From DATLAN01 sp035527455 (GTDB taxonomy: Bacteria > Planctomycetota > Planctomycetia > Pirellulales > Thermoguttaceae): a stretch of 8,522 nt of DNA. This document shows, in pieces, positions 1 to 4,910 of this stretch. The first letter of the stretch is position 1. Each line of letters starts with the position of its first letter. The DNA is taken from positions 1 to 8,522 of the forward strand of contig DATLAN010000153.1 of assembly GCA_035527455.1 (NCBI GenBank). The letters are read 5' to 3'. The notes under the pieces were generated by a model. It had not been told where the DNA came from. It worked only from the letters and a program-made list of their open reading frames with translations, and searched no databases. The position numbers were made by a program, and so were the translations under genes.

Positions 1-193
1 TGCACTGCTGGGCCTGATAGACGTGGCCGGCCAGCGCGGCCGTCTCCTGGACCAGTTGCCGGGCCTTTTCGTTGCGGGCGAACTCCGCTTCCACGGCCGC
101 CTGTTCGTGCGCTTCAAGCTGCCCGAGCGCATAGGCCGTCAACAGCGCCTCGTCGAGCGGCCGGCTGTTCGGATCTTGGGGATTGGTGTTCAT
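1..193 (-). CDS. Probable von Willebrand factor A (YfbK-type) protein, N-terminus only (3' end outside window)
   Basis: Only the first 64 codons are visible; the frame runs off the window at base 1. The start ATG (193-191) has a GAGG Shine-Dalgarno (complement of 201-204) seven bases upstream. The peptide begins MNTNPQDPNSRPLDEALLTA, then an acidic, alanine-rich helical stretch with YALGQLEAHEQAAVEAEF. In planctomycetes this N-terminal pattern (leader, 'LTAYALGEL', 'E.AAVEAEL') typically opens proteins with a YfbK-like von Willebrand A domain. These commonly sit just downstream of an ECF sigma factor, as here, 130 bp after the sigma stop. The helical segment may act like an anti-sigma-type partner, but that is inference. 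No von Willebrand domain is visible, so another helical sigma-associated protein is possible. Confidence 0.55.
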   Translation of the reverse strand, partial: MNTNPQDPNSRPLDEALLTAYALGQLEAHEQAAVEAEFARNEKARQLVQETAALAGHVYQAQQC

Positions 194-200
194 GATCGAA

Positions 201-204
201 CCTC
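201..204 (-). promoter_or_regulatory. Shine-Dalgarno of the von Willebrand A-like gene
   Basis: Read on the minus strand this is GAGG, seven bases before the ATG at 193. It supports that start codon over any other in the frame. Confidence 0.6.
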
Positions 205-223
205 TATCGGATCAGGTGTCCTC

Positions 224-303
224 GGCAAGCAGCAAGCCGGGTTGCCCGAGAGAATCGGGCATGACGAAAGCCTGCTCGCCCAAACCGACGCTTGCTGCTT
301 GCC
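224..303. repeat. 13-bp inverted repeat with an inner hairpin between the sigma factor and its downstream gene
   Basis: The arm GGCAAGCAGCAAG (224-236) is perfectly complementary to CTTGCTGCTTGCC (291-303). The 54-base loop contains a second perfect hairpin, GCCCGA (244-249) with TCGGGC (255-260). The structure fills most of the 130-bp gap and ends about 30 bases before the downstream start codon. There is no T-tract after it on the minus strand, so it is not a clear terminator. A processing site or a regulator of downstream expression within one transcript is possible (inference). Confidence 0.6.
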
Positions 304-323
304 CGGGACACCGGGTATCGACC

Positions 324-1022
324 TCACGCTGTAAAACCCCTTCGGGGTTTCGGGGAATGGCGGGGGTCCTCGTGACCCAGGGTGCGCTGCGCGACCCTGG
401 GCTTTGTTGTTTCGACCCCGTTGGGGTCGTTTTCATTTGACTCCTGTTGCACGAACCCTTCCGTCTCCTCCTGTTGCACAAGCCCTTCCGTCTCCGCGTC
501 GCCGAGCAACCGGCGCAGGGCCGGGCTCTCGCGGAGGTGTTTCAGCGCCCGATGGACCAACACGCGGACGTTGCCTTCGCGGCGGTCGGTGATTCGGGCG
601 ATCTCGCGATAGGCGAACCCTTCCGTCCACAGGGCCACCGCCTCGCGCTGGGCCGACGGGAGCCGCTCGATCAGGTCGTTGATCCGCCGGTACAGTTCCT
701 GCTGCTGGGCGGCAACGGCCGGATCGGCCTCGCGGCTGAAACCCTTGAGGCTGTCGCCGTCGCCGATCGGTTCGGTTTGTCCCCGGGCGCGAAGCACGTC
801 GATGGCCTTGTGGCGACAGACGGCGAACAGCCAGGGACCCACCCGATCGTGCAACTCCTCGGCCGACCGGTCGCACAGCCGCAGGAAGACGTGCTGGACG
901 ACGTCGCGCGCGGCCTCTGCGTCGCCGAGCAGCCGCGTGGCGAAACGCAACAGCGGCACCTCGTATCGTTCGAGCACGGAGAGCACCCACCGGCGCCTGT
1001 CGCCCGATCCCGTCGCTCTCAT
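324..1022 (-). CDS. ECF (extracytoplasmic function) RNA polymerase sigma factor
   Basis: This 232-residue sigma-70 family protein directs RNA polymerase to a small regulon, probably stress or surface related. Region 2 spans about residues 17-80 (core-binding helix around LLRFATRLLGDAEAARDVVQ, then WLFAVCRHKAIDVLR). Region 4 spans about 112-165, with LPSAQREAVALW and a helix-turn-helix around YREIARITDRREGNVRVLVH. Region 3 is absent, as in ECF factors. The ATG at 1022 is preceded by AGGTGG (complement of 1027-1032) at good spacing. The tail (166-232) is longer than normal: residues 177-194 are two copies of ETEG(L/F)VQQE, and residues 198-230 are encoded by a cluster of palindromes. The tail is probably unstructured and acquired. 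The downstream gene is likely its functional partner. The trigger and target promoters cannot be read from this window. Confidence 0.93.
   Translation of the reverse strand: MRATGSGDRRRWVLSVLERYEVPLLRFATRLLGDAEAARDVVQHVFLRLCDRSAEELHDRVGPWLFAVCRHKAIDVLRARGQTEPIGDGDSLKGFSREADPAVAAQQQELYRRINDLIERLPSAQREAVALWTEGFAYREIARITDRREGNVRVLVHRALKHLRESPALRRLLGDAETEGLVQQEETEGFVQQESNENDPNGVETTKPRVAQRTLGHEDPRHSPKPRRGFTA
334..429. repeat. Three-hairpin palindromic cluster inside the 3' end of the sigma factor gene
   Basis: There are three perfect hairpins in 96 bases. AAACCCC/GGGGTTT lies at 334-350 with loop TTC. CCCAGGGT (376-383) pairs with ACCCTGGG (394-401) across a 10-base GC-rich loop. CGACCCC/GGGGTCG lies at 413-429 with loop GTT. 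The outer two are related to each other (ACCCC-3 bases-GGGGT) and flank the central one. I recognise the combination as a repeat common between genes in planctomycete genomes, though copy number cannot be checked here. It encodes sigma factor residues 198-230, including the fragment NDPNGV. It could also act as a transcript-end structure. Confidence 0.7.
441..494. repeat. 27-bp tandem duplication in the sigma factor tail
   Basis: Unit 441-467 is repeated at 468-494 with 25 of 27 bases identical. The unit is nine codons long, so the frame is kept and the sigma tail carries ETEGFVQQE and ETEGLVQQE in tandem. The near-identity suggests a recent slippage or duplication event. Confidence 0.85.
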
Positions 1023-1093
1023 TCGTCCACCTGCACGTGCGGCCTGTCTATCCGTAGTACGCGGCAGCCTGCTTTTCGTTACGCGAAAAAGGG

Positions 1094-1120
1094 ATTATTC
1101 GCCGATGCCAAAACGGTCAA
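1094..1120 (-). promoter_or_regulatory. Candidate promoter of the sigma factor gene
   Basis: On the minus strand TTGACC (complement of 1115-1120) is followed after 15 bases by AATAAT (complement of 1094-1099). These resemble sigma-70 -35 and -10 boxes, but the spacing is shorter than the ideal 17. The -35 box is one half of a small dyad, GTCAA (1116-1120) and TTGAC (1128-1132). This AT-rich patch stands out in a GC-rich gap and lies about 70 bases upstream of the ATG. An ECF-type autoregulated promoter is equally possible. Confidence 0.3.
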
Positions 1121-1165
1121 TTATTTCTTGACAGAACCCATCGCGGTCCCTGGCCGTAAGGAAAC

Positions 1166-1181
1166 GGCGGGCAAGCCCGCC
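1166..1181. repeat. Short GC hairpin GGCGGGC/GCCCGCC
   Basis: Two perfect 7-base arms (1166-1172, 1175-1181) separated by AA. No T-tract follows on either strand, so I do not call it a terminator. It lies just outside the larger inverted-repeat element at 1189-1318. Confidence 0.5.
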
Positions 1182-1188
1182 CGCTAAA

Positions 1189-1318
1189 CCCGGATTATTC
1201 ATGACCCCGGGAATTGCGCGACACACTGTCGTAGCCACGTTCGCCAGAACGTGGTCGTAACCCTTGGGCACGCTCCACGTTCTGGCGAACGTAGCTACAA
1301 ACCTATGAATAATCCGGG
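1189..1318. repeat. Nested inverted-repeat element (MITE- or REP-like) downstream of the FAH-family gene
   Basis: The outer arms are a perfect 14-bp inverted repeat, CCCGGATTATTCAT (1189-1202) and its complement (1305-1318). Inside lies a 24-bp inverted repeat with one mismatch (1231-1254 with 1275-1298). Each inner arm is itself a hairpin, CACGTTC-GCCA-GAACGTG in the left arm. The element ends immediately next to the FAH stop codon (1321-1319). I see no clear target-site duplication and no coding content. It may serve as a 3' end for the FAH transcript. I recall similar 'CGTTCGCCAGAACG' repeats in Pirellulales genomes, unverified here. Confidence 0.75.
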
Positions 1319-2182
1319 CTAGTCCGCTCCCCCCACCACCGGGTTACGCAGCACGCCCAGCTTCTCGATCTCCACTTCGACAATGTCACCCGGTTGGAGG
1401 AACAGCGGTGGCTTTCGGGCGAAACCGACCCCGGGCGGCGTGCCGGTGAAGATCAAGTCGCCGGCGGTAAGCGTGCACACGCCGGAGACGTACGCGATCA
1501 GTTCGTCGATCGGGAAGATGAGCTGTGCGGTGGTCGAGTCCTGCATGGTCTGGCCGTTGAGGCGGAGTTGGATCTTCAGATTGCCCGGCTCGGGAACTTC
1601 ATCGGCCGTGACCAGGGCCGGGCCGAAGGGGGCGAAGGTGTCGAACGACTTGCCCAACAGCCACTGGCCGCCCGGCTTGCGGAGTTGCCAGTCGCGGGCC
1701 GAGACGTCGTTGCCGCAGCAATAGGCGGCGACGTGTTCTCGGGCCTGCTCCTTGGCGATGTGCCGTCCGCCCTTGCCGATGACCACGACCAGCTCGGCCT
1801 CGAAATCGACCTCCGCGCTCAGCCGCGGCAACACGATCGGCTGCCCGTCGGCCAACGCGGCCGTGGGGAACTTGTTGAAGAGGATCGGCTCGCCGGGCGG
1901 CTGGCCGCCCGTTTCCTGGGCGTGGTCGGCGTAGTTCAGGCCGATTGCGATGATCTTCTCCGGGCGGGGGATCGGGGGGAGCAGCTCGACGCGGTGCCGG
2001 GGAAACGGATCGCCGGCGGCCAAAGCGGTGGCCGCACGGGCGAGGCCTTCGGGCCCCTGGGCCAACAGCGCCTTGACGCACGCCGGCACGGCCGGATCGG
2101 CCCAGTTCAGATCGACGCAGTTTCCGTCTCGAATGCCGGCCACGCGCGGCCCGTGCTCGCTCTGGTAGGTGACTAGCTTCAT
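1319..2182 (-). CDS. Fumarylacetoacetate hydrolase (FAH) family protein
   Basis: This 287-residue cytosolic enzyme belongs to the COG0179 family, whose members hydrolyse, decarboxylate or isomerise beta-keto acid substrates in aromatic and sugar-acid breakdown (for example acylpyruvate or 2,4-diketo-3-deoxy-sugar acid hydrolases). Visible family signatures are KIIAIGLNYADHAQE (residues 76-90, with catalytic-type H87 and E90), the metal-binding DFEAEL (E128, E130), GNDVSARDWQ with D159, and TGTPPGVG (246-253). The N-terminal about 65 residues form the usual small domain. The start at 2182 is chosen because AGGAG (complement of 2190-2194) lies seven bases upstream and MKLVTYQ is a normal family N-terminus. 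An ATG 99 bases further upstream lacks a ribosome site. The exact substrate is not readable. There are no pathway neighbours in the window. Confidence 0.92.
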   Translation of the reverse strand: MKLVTYQSEHGPRVAGIRDGNCVDLNWADPAVPACVKALLAQGPEGLARAATALAAGDPFPRHRVELLPPIPRPEKIIAIGLNYADHAQETGGQPPGEPILFNKFPTAALADGQPIVLPRLSAEVDFEAELVVVIGKGGRHIAKEQAREHVAAYCCGNDVSARDWQLRKPGGQWLLGKSFDTFAPFGPALVTADEVPEPGNLKIQLRLNGQTMQDSTTAQLIFPIDELIAYVSGVCTLTAGDLIFTGTPPGVGFARKPPLFLQPGDIVEVEIEKLGVLRNPVVGGAD

Positions 2183-2189
2183 GCAAGAA

Positions 2190-2194
2190 CTCCT
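2190..2194 (-). promoter_or_regulatory. Shine-Dalgarno that fixes the FAH-family start
   Basis: Reads AGGAG on the minus strand within a purine run (GAGAGGAG), seven bases before the ATG at 2182. It is the strongest ribosome site in the window and decides against the longer frame starting at 2281. Confidence 0.8.
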
Positions 2195-2282
2195 CTCGAA
2201 AAAACCCGGATGACAAGCGCGATCGTCAGCCGGCGGAGAATCGCCAGTCGCAAACGGCCGACCTCGCAACAGGGCCACCATA

Positions 2283-2298
2283 GCGGATTCTCATCCGC
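2283..2298. repeat. Perfect hairpin GCGGAT-TCTC-ATCCGC
   Basis: Six-base perfect arms with a four-base loop lie between divergent genes. The surrounding sequence (CCACCATAGCGGATTCTCAT) resembles a short repeat I associate with planctomycete intergenic DNA, which cannot be confirmed from one copy. Confidence 0.45.
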
Positions 2299-2464
2299 CG
2301 GACAAGCGCTGCGCGGTTTGGGGACGTTGGTGGTGCGGCTGTTGACGGTTGTGCAGAACGGTCGGCCGACGGATGATGCCCGGCGGCCACGCCGTTGCGG
2401 CAAATCATCGCATTTCGGCAGGTTGCCCGCAACGCAACGACGGCACGCCGACCGGTCGAACGTT

Positions 2465-2493
2465 TTGACGGAAGTCCTCGTGTGACCTAGGGT
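2465..2493 (+). promoter_or_regulatory. Candidate promoter of the cyclase-flagellin unit
   Basis: TTGACG (2465-2470) is separated by 17 bases from TAGGGT (2488-2493). The -35 box matches five of six consensus bases; the -10 box matches only the TAnnnT positions. It lies about 125 bases upstream of the cyclase ATG. No sigma-54 (GG-N10-GC) or obvious sigma-28 flagellar promoter was recognised, so this is a weak call. Confidence 0.3.
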
Positions 2494-2584
2494 TTCAATG
2501 AATAGGCCATGTCGTCGCCGGCACTGGTGGGTCCTGCGAGTGCGCCCGTGCACCACGTGGGACGCCACGGTATTGCCGGCCTAC

Positions 2585-2597
2585 TTCTTCAGAAGAA
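2585..2597. promoter_or_regulatory. Perfect 13-bp dyad TTCTTCAGAAGAA in the cyclase leader
   Basis: Six-base perfect arms around a single central base, ending 21 bases before the cyclase ATG. It could be an operator or a small leader hairpin. Its AGAAGA segment could also be a weak ribosome site for a TTG start at 2604. It may be chance. Confidence 0.25.
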
Positions 2598-2618
2598 ACT
2601 CGCTTGGAACCGACATCG

Positions 2619-4895
2619 ATGGCCAAGGTCTCCAGCCTGCAAACCCAATTCGAGACGTCCCCGCCGCCGGCTGACCGGCCGGTGCCGCCGGAACAGGCGC
2701 GGGCGGATCGTTGGGTGTCGGAACTGAGCACGCTGCTGCGCGAGCTGGAAAGCGTCACCGGCGACGTCTCGCAGCCGGTGGTCGACCAGGGGATCGACGA
2801 TCGGCTGATCCAGGTGCGGCTGGGGGCGGCGGGCGGCCTGTTCGCCGCACTGCGGTGCAAGCACGCCCTGACGGCGGGGCACGCGCTGAGGGTGGCGCTG
2901 AGCTGTTCGGCCTGGGCCATGAGGATGGGGATCAAGGAGAGCCTGCGCGATGCCCTTGAAATCGCCGCCTTGTTGCACGACGTCGGCGTGATCGGCGTTC
3001 CCGACCACATCCTCCTGAAACCGGGCTCGCTGACCGCCGAAGAAGCGGCCGTCGTGTCGCAGTCGCGGAGGATGAGCCTGGAGATCCTCCGCCATAGCTG
3101 CTCGGCGCCGGAGGTCCTCGATATCGTCGAATTCGTGCCGGCCTGGTACGACGGCAGCCGAGACGGGTTCCGGCTGTTGGGTACCGAAATCCCGCTGGGA
3201 TCGCGGATGATCGCCATCGTCGAGGCCTTCGACGCCATGACGACCGATCACGTCTACCGGCCCGCCATGTCGCAGGAGCGGGCGAGGATGGAGCTGTTCG
3301 ACTGCGCCGGCACGCGGTTCGATCCCGAACTGGTCAAGCGGTTCGCCGAGTTCCACGTGGGCGATTCGTCGGAACTCCATCGGGAAGTGGCCGGGCGCTG
3401 GCTGACCACGCTGGTGCCGGAGATGGTCGACTCCTACTGGCAACTCAGCTCGCCGCCGCCGCAAACGCGGCAAGAGGACGGCGGGTTCCTGTTCCAGAAG
3501 AAACTGCTGGCCAACATGTACGACGCCGTGGTGTTCATCGATACGGCGGGGCGGGTGACGTTGTGGAACCGCGGAGCGGAGCGGCTGACGGGCATCGCCG
3601 GCAGCAGCGTACACCAGCACCCCTGGCAGCCGGAACTGCTGGAAATGTCGGATGAGAAGGGTCTGCCCGTCGTCGATAACGACTGCCCCGTACACGGCGC
3701 GATTCGCTCCGGGGTCCAGTCCTTGCGGCGGCTGACCATTCGTGGCCGCAACGAGCGTCCGGTGGCGGTCGATACCCACGCGATTCCCGTCGTGGGCGAA
3801 GACGGCGTCGCGCTGGGCGCCATCTTGTTGTTCCACGATGCCTCGTCGGAGACCTCGCTCGAACATCGGTGCCAAAGCCTGCACGAGAAGGCCACCAAGG
3901 ACCCGATGACGCAAGTGGCCAACCGGGCGGAGTTCGACCGGGTCCACGAGATGTTCGTGGCCGCCCATCAACAGCAGCAATTGCCCTGCAGCCTGATGAT
4001 CTGCGACCTGGACCGCTTCAAACAGGTCAACGACACCTACGGTCACCAGTCGGGCGACGACGTGATCAAGAGCCTGGCTGCTCTGCTGAAAGCGTTGTGT
4101 CGGCCCGGTGATCTGGTGGCCCGATACGGCGGCGAGGAATTCGTGGTGCTTTGTGCCGATTGCGACAACGCGACCGCCACGCAGCGCGCCGAAGGAGTCC
4201 GAAGGGCGCTGGCGCAAATTCCCCAGCGGAGAATGGGCGGCCGTACCGCGACCGTCAGCTTCGGCGTGACCGAAATCCAGCCCGGCGATACGCCCGAAAC
4301 CATGCTCCGCCGGGCGGACCGGGCCTTGCTGATGGCCAAAGCGAACGGGAGAAATACCGTCGTGCAATTGGGAACCGGTACCGTCGACCGCGGGGCGAAG
4401 AAAACCAAACGCACCAAGCCGGGCAAGAAGACCGGTGGCGGCGAAGCGCTCGAACAAACCGTGGTCACTCCGGTCCCCGTCAAAATGGCCGTCGAGAAAC
4501 TTCGCGGCTTCGTGGCCGATCACCAGGCGAAGATCGTCAAGATCGACGGCGACCGCGTCGAGCTGGAGATCTTCGAACAACCAGGCCCGATGCGCCGCCG
4601 GACCGACCGCCCGATCGTCTTCCGTGTCGAACTCTGCTTCCAGGAAGAACGATTCCAGAAGAGCCAGCAGGCGGAACTCTCCGCCGGCGTGTCCCGAACC
4701 AGGATTCAAGTCAGCATCCAGGCGAAGAAGAACCGCGACCGACGCCGCGAGGACCTCTCCGCCCGTGCCCGAGACGTCCTGATCAGCTTCCAGTCCTACC
4801 TGATGGCCGCCACCGAAACCGAAGAATCGGTACCCACCACCGGCACCCTGACCAAAGCAAGACGGATCCTTGCGCCGTGGCTGGCAAGGAAGTAA
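2619..4895 (+). CDS. Diguanylate cyclase: degenerate HD-GYP, PAS, GGDEF, plus an unassigned C-terminal domain
   Basis: A 758-residue signalling protein that should make c-di-GMP from GTP in the cytoplasm; no membrane segment is visible. Residues about 75-245 form an HD-GYP fold (AALLHDVGVIGVPDHILLKPG, H120-D121) in which the downstream ligands are lost: HHE is V173-P174-A175, GYP is R181-D182-G183, and the HDxGK lysine is V124. Phosphodiesterase activity is therefore unlikely. A PAS domain spans about 295-405. The GGDEF domain (420-585) looks intact: metal-binding D463 in DLDRFKQVNDTYGH, signature RYGGEEF (502-508), and inhibitory-site RPGD (495-498) five residues before it. A lysine-rich linker (590-605) leads to a basic C-terminal domain (about 612-730) that I cannot assign. 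The ATG at 2619 is chosen; a TTG at 2604 would add five residues. The ribosome site is weak for both. The gene is followed 15 bp later by a flagellin gene. Confidence 0.93.
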   Translation: MAKVSSLQTQFETSPPPADRPVPPEQARADRWVSELSTLLRELESVTGDVSQPVVDQGIDDRLIQVRLGAAGGLFAALRCKHALTAGHALRVALSCSAWAMRMGIKESLRDALEIAALLHDVGVIGVPDHILLKPGSLTAEEAAVVSQSRRMSLEILRHSCSAPEVLDIVEFVPAWYDGSRDGFRLLGTEIPLGSRMIAIVEAFDAMTTDHVYRPAMSQERARMELFDCAGTRFDPELVKRFAEFHVGDSSELHREVAGRWLTTLVPEMVDSYWQLSSPPPQTRQEDGGFLFQKKLLANMYDAVVFIDTAGRVTLWNRGAERLTGIAGSSVHQHPWQPELLEMSDEKGLPVVDNDCPVHGAIRSGVQSLRRLTIRGRNERPVAVDTHAIPVVGEDGVALGAILLFHDASSETSLEHRCQSLHEKATKDPMTQVANRAEFDRVHEMFVAAHQQQQLPCSLMICDLDRFKQVNDTYGHQSGDDVIKSLAALLKALCRPGDLVARYGGEEFVVLCADCDNATATQRAEGVRRALAQIPQRRMGGRTATVSFGVTEIQPGDTPETMLRRADRALLMAKANGRNTVVQLGTGTVDRGAKKTKRTKPGKKTGGGEALEQTVVTPVPVKMAVEKLRGFVADHQAKIVKIDGDRVELEIFEQPGPMRRRTDRPIVFRVELCFQEERFQKSQQAELSAGVSRTRIQVSIQAKKNRDRRREDLSARARDVLISFQSYLMAATETEESVPTTGTLTKARRILAPWLARK

Positions 4896-4899
4896 AGGA
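4894..4899 (+). promoter_or_regulatory. Shine-Dalgarno of the flagellin gene overlapping the cyclase stop codon
   Basis: AAAGGA begins inside the cyclase TAA (4893-4895) and lies 11 bases before the flagellin ATG at 4911. The overlap suggests one transcript and possible translational coupling, with termination next to re-initiation. The spacing is slightly long. Confidence 0.55.
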
Positions 4900-4910
4900 T
4901 ACCAACTACC

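Larger units (their letters stand above)
2183..2618. other. Divergent intergenic region between the FAH-family gene and the cyclase gene
   Basis: About 435 bases with no convincing gene. It holds the FAH Shine-Dalgarno at its left end, a hairpin at 2283-2298, a candidate forward promoter at 2465-2493, and a palindrome at 2585-2597. A minus-strand frame across it (2179-2568) is rich in Arg, Cys and Pro, overlaps the FAH start and has no family resemblance, so I treat it as non-coding. Confidence 0.6.

Noticed and set aside
334..494. Possible CRISPR-like or direct-repeat array
   Set aside because: Only one 27-bp tandem pair, with no spacers, and adjacent palindromes of different sequence; no cas genes in the window.
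1128..1133. TTGACA on the plus strand as a forward promoter
   Set aside because: No matching -10 box at proper spacing and no forward gene downstream; it is one half of a short dyad with the minus-strand TTGACC.
447..1187. 246-codon plus-strand frame opposite the sigma factor
   Set aside because: No domain resemblance; the sigma regions 2 and 4 on the minus strand explain the sequence.
1394..2176. 260-codon plus-strand frame opposite the FAH-family gene
   Set aside because: Shadow frame; the FAH signature motifs are on the minus strand.
2183..2281. 33-residue N-terminal extension of the FAH-family protein from an ATG at 2281
   Set aside because: No ribosome site at 2281, the extension crosses a hairpin, and the internal ATG at 2182 has a strong AGGAG site and a normal family N-terminus.
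2179..2568. 129-codon minus-strand frame in the divergent gap
   Set aside because: Overlaps the FAH start, has an Arg/Cys/Pro-rich composition and crosses repeat-like sequence; no family recognised.
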